The notes beneath the pieces are model-generated. The model was not told where the DNA came from, did no database searches, and saw only the letters and a list, made by a program, of their open reading frames with translations. Shown in pieces: positions 52,990 through 62,154 of a DNA stretch of 64,000 nucleotides. Source of the stretch: Halogeometricum sp. S3BR5-2 (GTDB lineage: Archaea; Halobacteriota; Halobacteria; Halobacteriales; Haloferacaceae); the NCBI RefSeq assembly GCF_031624635.1, contig NZ_JAMQOQ010000002.1, forward strand, positions 744,001 to 808,000, in the 5' to 3' direction. Both the position numbers and the translations under genes were made by a program. Numbering within the stretch: position 1 is the first letter of the stretch; every line of letters begins with the position of its first letter.

Positions 52990-53709
52990 TCAGAGCACCT
53001 CGGACGGATAGACGGCCACGTCCGACCCCTCCGCGAAGATGGTGTGTCTCGGCTCCGCGTCGTTCAGGAACGCCCACTTCTCGCCGTACAGGACGCCGTA
53101 GTCGAGGTCCAAGGAGACGTCCACCGGGTCGTACGTCGCCCACTGCGGGTGGTCGACGCGGTAGCGCCTCGTCGCGCCGCGGTGGCCCTCGCCGAACCCC
53201 CACTCGTGCTCTTTGAAGAAGTACGCGGGCGTGTCCTCGGACGGAACCGACGGCGAGGCGTCGTTCGTCTCGACGGTGAACGAGTGCGTCTCGCCGCCGC
53301 GTCGGATTCCGAGCCAGTACGACCGGCGGCCCTCGCCGATTCGCTCGGCGCGCTTCATCGGCGCGTAGGTGTACGGTTCGTTGTAGATGCCGCGGGCCAT
53401 CCACGCGACGAGGCGCTTCGGGACGTACTCCCCGACGAAGACGACGCCGCGTTCGCCCTCGTAGCGCACGTAGAAGCGGAGGTTCAGTTCGGGGAAGTGG
53501 CGGTAGCCGGGCCACGGGACGCCGAAGACGCGGGTGTCCTCGAAGTCGAAGCCGACCAGGCTGACGAAGCTCTCGCCGTCCTGCACCTCCAGTTCGACGC
53601 CGTCCGGGCAGTGCGGTTCCAGCGTCTCCGGCGGGACGGCGTAGGTGAGGTTGAGGAGGTTGCGCCAGCGGGCGGTGAGGAACGGTCGGGGCATCGGGAG
53701 ACGGTTCAC
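52990..53709 (-). CDS. DUF2071 (YqjF-like) family protein
   Basis: The 239-residue product matches DUF2071: MPRPFLTARWRNLLNLTYAV near the start, VSLVGFDFEDTRVFGVPWPGYRHFPELNLRFYV in the middle and the YNEPYTYAPMKR segment. The family has an acetoacetate-decarboxylase-like fold and unknown role. GTG 53709 is used as the start. It is monocistronic and divergent from the FNR-like gene by 83 nt. Confidence 0.87.
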   Translation of the reverse strand: MNRLPMPRPFLTARWRNLLNLTYAVPPETLEPHCPDGVELEVQDGESFVSLVGFDFEDTRVFGVPWPGYRHFPELNLRFYVRYEGERGVVFVGEYVPKRLVAWMARGIYNEPYTYAPMKRAERIGEGRRSYWLGIRRGGETHSFTVETNDASPSVPSEDTPAYFFKEHEWGFGEGHRGATRRYRVDHPQWATYDPVDVSLDLDYGVLYGEKWAFLNDAEPRHTIFAEGSDVAVYPSEVL

Positions 53710-53792
53710 GGAGGAGGCTGATAGTTCTGTGTTCGGTGACCGTCCGACGGCCCGCCAGCACGCCTTTGCGCGTTCACTCCTAAGCCGGGAAT

Positions 53793-54509
53793 ATGACGCT
53801 CACGGTCACCGTCGCGGACGTACACCGGATGACGCCGGACGTCAAACAGTTCCGCCTGGTCGCGGACGACCACGCTTTCGAGTACGACCCGGGCCAGCAC
53901 ACGATGGTCCACTTCGAGGCCGACGGCGAGGAGGAGGCGCGTCCCTACACGGCGGCGAACCTGCCGGGGACGAACCAACTCGTCCTCGCCATCAAGCGCT
54001 ACGACGACGGCACCGGCTCCGTCTTCATGCACGAGCGAACGCCGGGCGACGAGATAGAGGTAGAGGAGGTCGACGGCAACCTCCACGTGCGCGACTTCGA
54101 CCGCGACGCCGTCTTCCTCGCCACGGGAACGGGCATCACGCCGCTGTATCCGATGGTCAAGCAGTACGCCCGCGAGGGCGAGGGCGACGCCCGCCTCGTG
54201 TTCGGCGAACGCGACCAGGAGCACCTCATCTTCCGCGAGAGCCTCGACCAACTCCGCGCGGAGGAGACGAACCTCGACGTCGACTACGTTCTCTCGGACG
54301 CCGAGAGCGAGACGTGGAACGGTCTGACCGGCCACGTGCAGGACCACCTCCCGGACGCGCTTGACGAGATGGACCTCGAAGAGACGGACTTCTACGTCTG
54401 CGGCGTCCCCGAGATGGTCGTCGAGACGGAGGACCTGCTGGTCGAGGCGGGTGCCGACGAGGACCGCGTCTTCACCGAGGGATGGGAGTCCGACGCCGCC
54501 GAGGAGTAG
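53793..54509 (+). CDS. ferredoxin-NADP reductase-like FAD/NAD-binding oxidoreductase
   Basis: The 238-residue product is an FNR-superfamily flavoprotein: RPYTAANLP (RxYT FAD-binding site about 47-55) and the NAD-binding LATGTGITPLYPM (about 109-121), ending with CGVPEMV. It lacks a ferredoxin or oxygenase domain, so it probably moves electrons between NAD(P)H and a ferredoxin or another partner. Partner unknown. Start at ATG 53793. Confidence 0.9.
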   Translation: MTLTVTVADVHRMTPDVKQFRLVADDHAFEYDPGQHTMVHFEADGEEEARPYTAANLPGTNQLVLAIKRYDDGTGSVFMHERTPGDEIEVEEVDGNLHVRDFDRDAVFLATGTGITPLYPMVKQYAREGEGDARLVFGERDQEHLIFRESLDQLRAEETNLDVDYVLSDAESETWNGLTGHVQDHLPDALDEMDLEETDFYVCGVPEMVVETEDLLVEAGADEDRVFTEGWESDAAEE

Positions 54510-54652
54510 CGTCGGAGAGATAGCCGTCCGAGGAGGTACGTTCTGCGATTCCCCGGGTGTAGAGAGTGTCTGACTTCGGTATCATTTCTCGGACGGTAGG
54601 AAGCATCGTCGACGGCTATCCGCTTTTCCCGCGTCTAGTCAACCGACCGACG

Positions 54653-55354
54653 ATGGCTACCACGACCACACGGACAGGCGACTACGAGAACGAAACCGGA
54701 ACCGAGTCCGAGTACGGCTACGACCGGCGCCGCTCCCTCGGCGGCGCCCTCCTGTTCGCCTTCGGCGTCGTCGCCCTCATGGGCATCATCACCGCCGAGG
54801 CGTTCTACCCCGGCTACAACGCCGGCGTGCAGGAGATAAGCGACCTCGGAGCGACGGTTCCGCCGGACAGCATCATCCTCCAACCCTCGGCGACCATCTT
54901 CAACGTCACCATGATGGTCTCCGGCGCGTTGGTGCTGGCGGCGACGTACCTGCTCCGACCGACCCTCCGCGACCGGGCGTTCACCGTCGCCCTCGGCCTC
55001 CTCGGACTCGGCGTCCTCGGCGTCGGCGTCTTCGACGGGAGCGAGGCGCCCATGCACGGCCTGTTCGCCCTGCTGACGTTCTTCGCGGGCGGCGTCACCG
55101 CCGCCCTCGCGTACCGCGTCGTCGAGACGCCGTTCCGGTACGTCTCCCTCGGCATCGGCGCGTTCGTCCTCGCCCTGCTGGTGAGCATCTTCGCGTTCGG
55201 CCTCGCCGGCCTCGCGCACCCGCTGGCGTTCCTCGGACTGGGTGGGATGGAGCGCTACGTCGCCTACCCCGTTCTCCTCTGGACGCTCGGGTTCGGCGGG
55301 TACCTGATGGGGGCCTCTACGACCCCCGCCGAGAACGCCGCGACGGTCGAGTGA
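54653..55354 (+). CDS. DUF998 family membrane protein
   Basis: The 233-residue product has a polar N terminus and about six transmembrane helices in the DUF998 pattern: LLFAFGVVALMGIITAEAFYPGYNAG, ISDLGAT, LVLAATYLL and DGSEAPMHGLFALLTF. Function unknown. ATG 54653 is chosen over an upstream in-frame start. The stop at 55354 is followed by 232 nt without a gene, before cspA. Confidence 0.87.
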   Translation: MATTTTRTGDYENETGTESEYGYDRRRSLGGALLFAFGVVALMGIITAEAFYPGYNAGVQEISDLGATVPPDSIILQPSATIFNVTMMVSGALVLAATYLLRPTLRDRAFTVALGLLGLGVLGVGVFDGSEAPMHGLFALLTFFAGGVTAALAYRVVETPFRYVSLGIGAFVLALLVSIFAFGLAGLAHPLAFLGLGGMERYVAYPVLLWTLGFGGYLMGASTTPAENAATVE

Positions 55355-55553
55355 GCGCGTCGAGCAGGAATCGCGGCCTCGTCCCCGATTCGGAACCTCG
55401 GAACCTCCGATTCGGCAGAAGTACCCGTCGGAGCGACGGTTACTGCCGTCGATACCGTCGCTGAACCGACGAATCAGAACATTTGTCAGCGTTTTCGCGC
55501 TTTCGAAAGACGTGTGTCTACGAATCCCGCGTGGTAGATGATGCCTCGGAAGT

Positions 55554-55559
55554 CTTATC
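55554..55559 (+). promoter_or_regulatory. TATA-like promoter box of cspA
   Basis: CTTATC lies 28-33 nt before the cspA ATG at 55587, with a purine-rich CGGAAG just upstream, the usual BRE/TATA order. Confidence 0.5.
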
Positions 55560-55586
55560 CGTACAACTCCGTTGTGTTGAAACGCA

Positions 55587-55781
55587 ATGGCGAAAGGAAA
55601 CGTTGATTTCTTCAACGACACTGGCGGTTACGGTTTCATCTCGACGGACGACGCTGACGAAGACGTGTTCTTCCACATGGAAGACATCGGCGGCCCGGAC
55701 CTCGAAGAGGGAACAGACGTAGAGTTTACCATCGAAGACGCCCCCAAGGGTCCGCGCGCGGCGAACCTGACGCGGCAGTAA
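55587..55781 (+). CDS. cspA: cold-shock domain protein
   Basis: The 64-residue product is a single cold-shock domain: MAKGNVDFFNDTGGYGFIST with RNP1-like GGYGFI and RNP2-like VFFHMED. It binds single-stranded nucleic acids and probably acts as an RNA chaperone. The length and the two RNA-binding motifs are canonical. It has its own TATA-like box and a short leader. Confidence 0.97.
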   Translation: MAKGNVDFFNDTGGYGFISTDDADEDVFFHMEDIGGPDLEEGTDVEFTIEDAPKGPRAANLTRQ

Positions 55782-55849
55782 TTCGGTTCTCGACGCCGCA
55801 TCCCGCGGCCGAACGAACGCGAATCTTCTCTCCGATTTTACGACCGAGT

Positions 55850-55879
55850 ACGACTGGCTAGACTACGACTGACTAGATT
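55850..55879 (+). repeat. tandem 15-bp repeat over a promoter
   Basis: ACGACTGGCTAGACT (55850-55864) and ACGACTGACTAGATT (55865-55879) are two adjacent near-identical copies differing at 2 of 15 bases. Each holds a CTAG, two of the very few in the window. They end 27 nt before the ATG at 55907, and the second overlaps a TATA-like GATTATC, so the repeat would cover the promoter of the DUF6069 gene, like an operator. Confidence 0.5.
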
Positions 55880-55906
55880 ATCTCCTCGGCGCGCGTACGA
55901 GGAGTC

Positions 55907-56335
55907 ATGCAATTCACCACTTCCGGAGCGGTTGCGCCGACGACGGCGGGTGACCTCGCCCGACAGACCGCGTTCGGCGTTCTGACCGCCCTCGTTCTCG
56001 TGTTCGCCGCCCGACTCGTCGTCGAACTCCTCGGCGTGAACGTCGGCGCGGCGGGGGCGATGAACCCCTTCGCCGCGGCCCCGATACTCGGGAGCGTCGT
56101 CGTCGCCGGCGTACTCGCCGCCGTCGCGTACGCGGCCCTCGACCGCTTCACCGCGCGTCCGACCCGGAACTTCGCCGCCCTCGCGGCCGTCGTCTTCGCG
56201 GCGATGCTCGTCCCGGTGCTGACCGTCGCCCCGTCGATGGGCGTCACGGCCGCCGGGCAGGTCGTCCTCGCGGTCTTCCACGTCCTCGTCGCCCTTCCGT
56301 TGGTGGCGTTCGTCGCGGGCACGGTCCGCCTCTGA
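55907..56335 (+). CDS. DUF6069 family membrane protein
   Basis: The 142-residue product has four hydrophobic helices (about 22-45, 58-78, 90-107, 115-138) with the DUF6069 features AARLVVELLGV, APILGSVVVAGVLAAVAYAALDR and FHVLVALPLVAFV. Function unknown. A GATTATC box ends about 25 nt before the ATG and is embedded in a tandem repeat that may regulate it. Confidence 0.83.
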   Translation: MQFTTSGAVAPTTAGDLARQTAFGVLTALVLVFAARLVVELLGVNVGAAGAMNPFAAAPILGSVVVAGVLAAVAYAALDRFTARPTRNFAALAAVVFAAMLVPVLTVAPSMGVTAAGQVVLAVFHVLVALPLVAFVAGTVRL

Positions 56336-56511
56336 GACCGACCGCGCGACTTCCGCGTCTTCTCGACTCCCGGTTCGTACTGACATCCGGAGCGACCCGT
56401 TTCCGGCGGGCGCGGCCCGTCCGGCGCGTCGTCGGTCGCCATCGAATCGCGGTACACCGACCAGGTCGCCGCCTCAGTGTCCTTTTTGCGCTTTCGAGTC
56501 TACGGTCGGAC

Positions 56512-57762
56512 ATGAGCGACTTCGACGAGTCGGACCCGTTCGTCTCCCGACTCGACCCCGCGACGCTCCGCGCCGCCCGCGAACGCGGCGGGTCGGCCGC
56601 CGTCGTCGGCGGGGCGATGGCCGGACTCGCCGCCGCGCACGCCCTCCGAGCGCTGGGGTGGGAGGTAACGCTGTACGAGCGGCAGTCCTACGCCAACAAG
56701 CGCGTCAACTGCGGCGAGGCGATGACCGACGCCGGGTCGATTCCGCTGCCCAAAGAACCCGCGCACGGCTTCGTCAACGGTCCGCCCGCCTTCGAGGTGG
56801 ACATCTACACCGGCGACACCGACTCGCGGATTCTCGCCGGGCGGGGAGTGTTTCCCTCCGAGGACGCCTACGTGACCGACCGAAACCTCGTCGAGCGGTC
56901 GTGGGCCGAACTGCTGGCCGAACGCGGCGTCGACGTGCGCGAGTCGACGAGCGTGACCAAAGCCGAGTTCCGCGACCTCTCGACGGAGTTCGACCTCGTG
57001 GTGGACGCGACGGGTCAGCCGTCGATGACGAGCAAGGCCGAGGGGACGACCGACGAGTACGCCGGCCGGATGACGGCGCTGAACGCCGACGTGGAGGGGG
57101 ATTTCTCCGACCGCTACCCGAACGCGCACATCCTGTTCGAGAACTACCTCGGCTACGCGTGGGCGTTTCCGAAGTCGGAGACGCGCGCGAACGTCGGCAT
57201 CGGATGGGCGCAGGGGAATCTCCCCGAGGACTACTACGCCTCGTTCGTCGCGGCCTGCGAGCGCAACGGCTGGCCCGTCCCCGACCGCTCGGCGGCGAAC
57301 GTCTACACCATTCCGCGCGGGCCGAGCCTCGACCCGGCGCGGACGTGGGACTCGGAGACCCGAACCGCCCGCGTCGGCGACGCCGCCGGCGTCGCCAACC
57401 GCTTCACGGGCAAGGGCATCTCGCAGGCCGTCGAGTCGTCCTACTTGCTCGCCGAACTCGTCGCCGAGGGACGGGTCGGAGAGTACCCCGAGGAACTGTA
57501 CGACCGGATGAAAAACGAGTACCGACTGGCCTACGTCGTCCGCGGCGCCCTGGAGGACGGCCGGCCGGACATCCTCGGCGGCGTGATGGACGCCGTCTCC
57601 GGCATCGACGTGGAGTCGGTGGACCGCGACCCGAAGCGGGCGTTCTCTCGCCTCGCGCGCCGCCCCCTCCTCCTCGCCAAACTCGCCGCGAACCCGACGA
57701 TGCGTTCGCGTCTGGTCGACGCCTACGCCGACGACTGGGAGTTCCGGCGGCGGGGTGCCTGA
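56512..57762 (+). CDS. geranylgeranyl-reductase-type FAD-dependent oxidoreductase (second copy)
   Basis: The 416-residue flavoprotein has the FAD-binding loop AAVVGGAMAGLAAAHALRALG (about 29-48) and ERQSYANKRVNCGEAMTDAG, then VVDATGQPS, and a terminal VGDAAGVANRFTGKGISQAVES. The layout is that of geranylgeranyl reductases or related lipid/quinone-acting enzymes. It differs from the protein at 40897 in the CGEAM motif, which is the better match to archaeal GGRs. CCTTTTTGCG lies about 30 nt before the ATG. Substrate not decidable. Confidence 0.88.
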   Translation: MSDFDESDPFVSRLDPATLRAARERGGSAAVVGGAMAGLAAAHALRALGWEVTLYERQSYANKRVNCGEAMTDAGSIPLPKEPAHGFVNGPPAFEVDIYTGDTDSRILAGRGVFPSEDAYVTDRNLVERSWAELLAERGVDVRESTSVTKAEFRDLSTEFDLVVDATGQPSMTSKAEGTTDEYAGRMTALNADVEGDFSDRYPNAHILFENYLGYAWAFPKSETRANVGIGWAQGNLPEDYYASFVAACERNGWPVPDRSAANVYTIPRGPSLDPARTWDSETRTARVGDAAGVANRFTGKGISQAVESSYLLAELVAEGRVGEYPEELYDRMKNEYRLAYVVRGALEDGRPDILGGVMDAVSGIDVESVDRDPKRAFSRLARRPLLLAKLAANPTMRSRLVDAYADDWEFRRRGA

Positions 57763-57806
57763 GTCGCTCCCTTCGCTTCTCCTCGCCTCCGCTCCGCTCT
57801 CCCCCG

Positions 57807-58589
57807 CTACTGCGGCACCACGTCGGCCGCGATGGGGAAGTGATCCGAGGGGTAGGAGTCGTCGTCGATGCGGTCGGCGAGCGTCGCGCTCAGTTTCACG
57901 TCGCAGTCGCGGACGAACACGTAGTCGATGCGCTCCTTCGGTTCGCCCGTGAAGCGGTGCATCGTCTTGTCCGGGCCGTGGTGGCCGTGTTCGGCCACCT
58001 GTTTGGCGTCGTCGAAGTACTCCGTGAACGCGGCGATGGGGTCGGAGTCGGGCGTGTCGTTGCAGTCGCCCGCCAGAATCACGGGGTCGTCGAGTTCGCG
58101 CAGGCGTTCGCGGGCGAGTTTCGCGCCTTCGAGGCGCGCCTCCGGCCCCTTGTTGTCGAGGTGGACGCTGGCGACGTGGAAGCGGTCGCCCGACTCGTCT
58201 TCGAGCGTCGCGCGCGTGAGGATGCGCGGCAGGTCGGCGTCCCACCCGACGCTGCCCACCTCCTCGGGCGTCTCCGACAGCCAGAACGTCTCGTCGTCGA
58301 CCAGGGAGAACCGGTCGGCGTCGTAGCCGACGGGGACGTGTTCGTCGGTCACGTCCTCGATGTCCTTCTCGCCCGTGCGCGGCACGTCCACCCACTCGTA
58401 CCCCTCCAACGCCTCGCGGAAGGCGTCCAGTTGGTGTTCGAGCGGTTCCTGCAGGCAGACCACGTCGGGACGGTGATAGCGCACGAGGCGGACGGCGTCC
58501 TCGCGGCGGTTCGGCCACGCGTCGGGGCCGTCGTGGTCGGTGTCGTACCGGACGTTGAAGCTGAGCACGCGAACCGGGTCGGTGGTCAT
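57807..58589 (-). CDS. endonuclease/exonuclease/phosphatase family protein
   Basis: The 260-residue product has the EEP fold: VLSFNVRYDTDHDG, VVCLQEPLEHQLD with the metal-binding Glu, LAGDCNDTPDS and SDHFPIAADV at the end. It could cleave a phosphodiester in nucleic acid or a phospholipid headgroup; no signal peptide is seen, so the protein is cytosolic. It is divergent from hisD with 138 nt between. Confidence 0.9.
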   Translation of the reverse strand: MTTDPVRVLSFNVRYDTDHDGPDAWPNRREDAVRLVRYHRPDVVCLQEPLEHQLDAFREALEGYEWVDVPRTGEKDIEDVTDEHVPVGYDADRFSLVDDETFWLSETPEEVGSVGWDADLPRILTRATLEDESGDRFHVASVHLDNKGPEARLEGAKLARERLRELDDPVILAGDCNDTPDSDPIAAFTEYFDDAKQVAEHGHHGPDKTMHRFTGEPKERIDYVFVRDCDVKLSATLADRIDDDSYPSDHFPIAADVVPQ

Positions 58590-58727
58590 CGACCGAGGTA
58601 TCTCGCGGGAGACACAAGAGAGCGACGGCGGAGCGCGGATGAAGGGGCGGAACGGGCGGAGAGCGGAGGCGAGGAGGGAGACCGCGGTTCCGGAACGTCC
58701 TTACCCGACGCCGCCGAACCGCGGAGC

Positions 58728-60041
58728 ATGCAACTCGACGTTCGGGAGGTGGCGGAACTCTCGCCGGCCGAACGCGCCGCGTTCTTCGAACGGGACGCCG
58801 GCGTCGCGGAGGCGCGGTCGGACGCGCGGGACATCGTCTCCAGCGTCCGCGAGGAGGGCGACGTGGCGGTGCGGAACTTCTGCCGCGAGTTCGACGGCGT
58901 CGAAGTGGGGAATCTGGACGTGACCGACGACGCCGAACGCGCCTACGAGGAGATAGGCGACGACGTGCGTGAGGCCGTCGAGGCGGCCGCCGAGAACGTC
59001 CGCGAGTTCCACGAACGGCAGATGCCCGAGGACTGGCGCGAGTCGTTCGATAAGGGTCGAGAACTCGGCCGCCGGTTCCGACCCCTCGACAGGGTCGGCG
59101 TCTACGCCCCCGGCGGGACGGCCGCCTACCCCTCCAGCGTGCTGATGGGCGTCGTCCCCGCGAAGGTGGCCGGCGTCGAACACGTCGCCGTCGCCACGCC
59201 GCCGGGCGACCCGGTGAACCCCATCACCCTCGCGGCGGCGCACGTCGCCGGCGCCGACCGAATCTACGGCGCCGGCGGCGCGCAGGGCATCGCCGCCCTC
59301 GCCTACGGCACGGAGACGGTCAAGGCCGTCCAGAAGGTGGTCGGGCCGGGCAACAAGTGGGTGACGGCGGCGAAGGCCGAGGTGCGCGGCGACGTCGATA
59401 TCGACTTCCTGGCCGGTCCCTCCGAGGTGCTGGTGCTCGCCGACGACACCTGCGAACCGGAGTACGTCGCCGCGGACCTGGTGGCGCAGGCCGAACACGA
59501 CGAGAACGCCTCCGTCGTCGCCGTCACCGACGACGCCGAGACGGCCGAGGCCATCGCCGACGCGGTCGGACGGCGGGTCGACGGGCGGGAACGAGCCGAG
59601 ACGATTCGCGGCGCCTTGGAGAACGACGCTTCGGGCGTCCTCCTCGCGCGGTCGATGTCCGAGGCGGTGCTGTTCGCCGAGGAGTACGCCGCCGAACACC
59701 TCTCGATTCAGGCCGACGACGACGAGGCCCTTCTGGACAGAATCACCAACGCCGGGAGCGTCTTCCTCGGGCCGTACACGCCCGTCGCGGCCGGCGACTA
59801 CGCCTCCGGGACGAACCACGTCCTCCCCACCTCCGGCGGGGCGAAGCGCTACGGCGGCCTCTCCGCGGAGACGTTCCTCCGCTCGTCGACCGTCCAGCGA
59901 CTCGACGAGGGTGCGCTGTCGGACCTCTCCGGGACCGTCGAGACGCTGGCCGGCGCCGAAGGACTGGAGGCGCACGCCGAGAGCGTCCGCGCGCGGTTCG
60001 AGGGCGGGAACGGGGACACCGACGCCGCTGACGGCGAGTAA
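58728..60041 (+). CDS. hisD: histidinol dehydrogenase
   Basis: HisD makes the last two oxidations of histidine synthesis, histidinol to histidine with NAD. The 437-residue product contains [59 protein letters not shown] and [16 protein letters not shown], with [22 protein letters not shown] near 340. All family landmarks are intact. It is not next to other his genes here, as is common in haloarchaea. ATG 58728 is chosen; the longer frame upstream is shadow. Confidence 0.97.
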   Translation: MQLDVREVAELSPAERAAFFERDAGVAEARSDARDIVSSVREEGDVAVRNFCREFDGVEVGNLDVTDDAERAYEEIGDDVREAVEAAAENVREFHERQMPEDWRESFDKGRELGRRFRPLDRVGVYAPGGTAAYPSSVLMGVVPAKVAGVEHVAVATPPGDPVNPITLAAAHVAGADRIYGAGGAQGIAALAYGTETVKAVQKVVGPGNKWVTAAKAEVRGDVDIDFLAGPSEVLVLADDTCEPEYVAADLVAQAEHDENASVVAVTDDAETAEAIADAVGRRVDGRERAETIRGALENDASGVLLARSMSEAVLFAEEYAAEHLSIQADDDEALLDRITNAGSVFLGPYTPVAAGDYASGTNHVLPTSGGAKRYGGLSAETFLRSSTVQRLDEGALSDLSGTVETLAGAEGLEAHAESVRARFEGGNGDTDAADGE

Positions 60042-60047
60042 CCCGAG

Positions 60048-60830
60048 ATGCCGCCCCGCCCGCGTCCCCCGTCGTTCGCGGACGCCTGCGCCCGCGTGGT
60101 CGAGAACCCCGGCGCAGACCACTCGCTGACGACGACGCTGGCGCCCGTCCGCGCGCGGATAGACGTCTCCGAGGCGGCGTCCGCCCGGACGGATACGCGC
60201 GAAAGACTCCTCGCGGCGCGTCTCCCCGCGGACGTCGACCGGGTCGCCGAACTCGGATGCGGCACGGGGACGCTGCTGGACCGCCTGCGGGAGGAGTACG
60301 ACGCCGTCGGCGTCGACCGCTTCCCCGCGTTCCTCGCGTTCGCCGCCGCGCGCGGCGCGCCCGTCGTCCGCGGCGACCCGGCGGCCCCGCCCCTTCGCGC
60401 CGCGTTCGACGCCGTCTGCTCGTTCGACGCGGTCGGCGCGTCCCGACGGGCCTCGCTCTCGGCGTTCCTCGCGGGGGCGTACGCGACGCTCAGACCGGGA
60501 GGTATCCTCGTCGTCGGCGCGTGCTCCGACCCGCGGGCGGTCGCGGAGTCGGGCGTCGAGACGTACCGCGGCGCGCGCTACGTGCTCGAACGCGCCGTCG
60601 ACGTGGCGCCCGGCGAGTCGGTGGTCCACGCCGACTACCGCGTCACCGACCGCCGGACGGGCGAGACGGGCGTCACCTCCGAGGAGACGCCGTTCCGCGT
60701 CGTCGACGCGGGCGAGGTTCGCGCCGCCCTCGACGACGCCGGGTTCGCGGACGCGAGCGTCGCGGCCGACGCGGGCGTCGAGGGCGAAGTCGTGGCGACG
60801 GCGGTGCGGCCCGTCGAGACGGGCGGATGA
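60048..60830 (+). CDS. SAM-dependent methyltransferase
   Basis: The 260-residue product is a class-I SAM methyltransferase with the nucleotide-binding loop VAELGCGTGTLLDRL (about 67-81) and GVDRFPAFLAFA after it; FDAVCSFDAVGA gives the acidic loop. The C-terminal half is a mixed sheet and helices. The target is unknown. It starts 6 nt after hisD and is probably on the same transcript; a link to histidine or its derivatives is possible but not shown. Confidence 0.87.
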   Translation: MPPRPRPPSFADACARVVENPGADHSLTTTLAPVRARIDVSEAASARTDTRERLLAARLPADVDRVAELGCGTGTLLDRLREEYDAVGVDRFPAFLAFAAARGAPVVRGDPAAPPLRAAFDAVCSFDAVGASRRASLSAFLAGAYATLRPGGILVVGACSDPRAVAESGVETYRGARYVLERAVDVAPGESVVHADYRVTDRRTGETGVTSEETPFRVVDAGEVRAALDDAGFADASVAADAGVEGEVVATAVRPVETGG

Positions 60831-60935
60831 GCCTCGATTCGGTCGCCGGCCGGCCGGTCGGCGGGGCTCCGAGCGGCCCCGGCGGGAACCGGGACCGGCG
60901 TCAACGTTAACAGGGTGTACCGGGTACGTTCCCCC

Positions 60936-61301
60936 ATGAGTACCGAGACGGTCGACGGCGGGACCGACGCGGCCGTGACGGTGACGGAATCGGCGGCCTC
61001 ACAAGCCCTGCAACTGATGGAGTCCGAGGGGATGGACACCGACGTGTCCGGACTACGGCTGTTCGTCCAGCAGGGCGGCTGTGCGGGGCTCTCGTACGGG
61101 ATGCGCTTCGACCACGAACCCGAAGAGGACGACGCGATCATCGAGCAGAACGGCCTGCGGGTGTTCGTCGACCCGGCGAGTCAGAACTACATCGGCGGGT
61201 CCACCCTCCAGTTCGAGGGCGGCCTGCAGGGCGCCGGCTTCCACGTCCAGAACCCGAACGTCGTCAGCGAGTGCGGGTGCGGCGAGTCGTTCCGGACGTA
61301 G
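60936..61301 (+). CDS. IscA/HesB-type iron-sulfur cluster carrier
   Basis: The 121-residue product is an A-type carrier protein. It has the cluster-binding cysteines in QQGGCAGLSYGM (about 48-59) and CGCGESF at the C terminus (about 114-120), and the conserved SQNYIGGSTLQFEGGLQGAGF. It receives a [2Fe-2S] or [4Fe-4S] cluster and passes it to target enzymes. An acidic N-terminal extension of about twelve residues is haloarchaeal. ATG 60936 (MSTETV) is chosen over an upstream start. Single gene. Confidence 0.94.
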   Translation: MSTETVDGGTDAAVTVTESAASQALQLMESEGMDTDVSGLRLFVQQGGCAGLSYGMRFDHEPEEDDAIIEQNGLRVFVDPASQNYIGGSTLQFEGGLQGAGFHVQNPNVVSECGCGESFRT

Positions 61302-61343
61302 GGGAACGACAGGGTAAACCGCCCGGGGGCCGAACGACGGTCC

Positions 61344-61595
61344 ATGGCTGCCGAACTCGAAGGTCGAGAGACCGAGGACGGACGGACCGTGTACGTCGAC
61401 CGCGAGGAGGCCGAACGCGGTGCGCAGGGTCCGTTCTTCGTCGTCTTCGTCACCGAGGACCGCGAGACGCGGTGGGGCTACTTCTGCGGCAACTGCGACA
61501 CCCTCGACACCGCGATGGACACGATGGGCCGCATCCAGTGCAACGTCTGCGGTAACATCAGAAAACCCGACGAGTGGGACGCCGCCCACGAGTAG
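61344..61595 (+). CDS. DUF5816 family zinc-ribbon protein
   Basis: The 83-residue product has a beta-rich start with GPFFVVFVTEDRETRWGYFCGNC and CNVCGN, so two CxxC pairs (about 49-52 and 66-69) likely bind zinc. It matches the haloarchaeal DUF5816 family. Function unknown. It lies 42 nt after the IscA gene and may share its transcript, consistent with a metal-handling role, but that is guesswork. Confidence 0.82.
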   Translation: MAAELEGRETEDGRTVYVDREEAERGAQGPFFVVFVTEDRETRWGYFCGNCDTLDTAMDTMGRIQCNVCGNIRKPDEWDAAHE

Positions 61596-61679
61596 ACTCC
61601 TCCCGGCGCCGCCCCCTCGAAGCGACCTCGGAGACACGTCGCTCGCCGGACATTCTCGCGTGTGACAAGCTGTGCCAAA

Positions 61680-61686
61680 CTTTATC
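61680..61686 (+). promoter_or_regulatory. TATA-like promoter box of the DUF7116-like gene
   Basis: CTTTATC lies 27-33 nt before the ATG at 61713, supporting that start over the upstream in-frame codon. Confidence 0.5.
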
Positions 61687-61712
61687 TGGTGAGCCGTGGT
61701 ATCGTTCGGTAC

Positions 61713-62057
61713 ATGCCCCCTGTCAGCATGCCTCCGTCGGAGGAAGCCCGGTCGATATTCAGTCGACTCGGATACACCGTCTCGGGCGACGGCCCGGAGT
61801 TCGTCGCAGAGCGCAAGTGGCGGACCGTGCAGGTGACCGTCCTCGACGCCGACTCGAAGTTGCGCGGCCGGCGCGCAGTCGCGGACGGCGGCGAGACACG
61901 GGAGTATCCGCTCCGATGTTTCGTCACCTGGAAGGAGGCCGCAGGGGATTTGCGAGGGCAGTTGAGCGAGGTCGACCCGGCCTACGAGTGGGCCGTCATC
62001 GGCGTCGACGGCCGGGACTCGGAGGAGTACGACGTGGTGCTCCCGGAGGCGCGCTGA
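61713..62057 (+). CDS. small protein, DUF7116-like
   Basis: The 114-residue product begins MPPVSMPPSEEARSIFSRLG and has a mixed alpha/beta fold with FVAERKWRTVQVTVLDAD, CFVTWKEAAGDLRGQL and YEWAVIGVDG. It fits a haloarchaeal-only family (DUF7116-like, from memory). No membrane segment. The second Met six residues in is an alternative start. Role unknown. Confidence 0.78.
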   Translation: MPPVSMPPSEEARSIFSRLGYTVSGDGPEFVAERKWRTVQVTVLDADSKLRGRRAVADGGETREYPLRCFVTWKEAAGDLRGQLSEVDPAYEWAVIGVDGRDSEEYDVVLPEAR

Positions 62058-62154
62058 GCGGCCCCGTTCTCAGTCCCGACGCCGGCACCGGCCAGACGTA
62101 CCGACGCCGCGACCGTCGCGAACCGTTTTTGTTCCGTCCAACCTACGTATCCGT

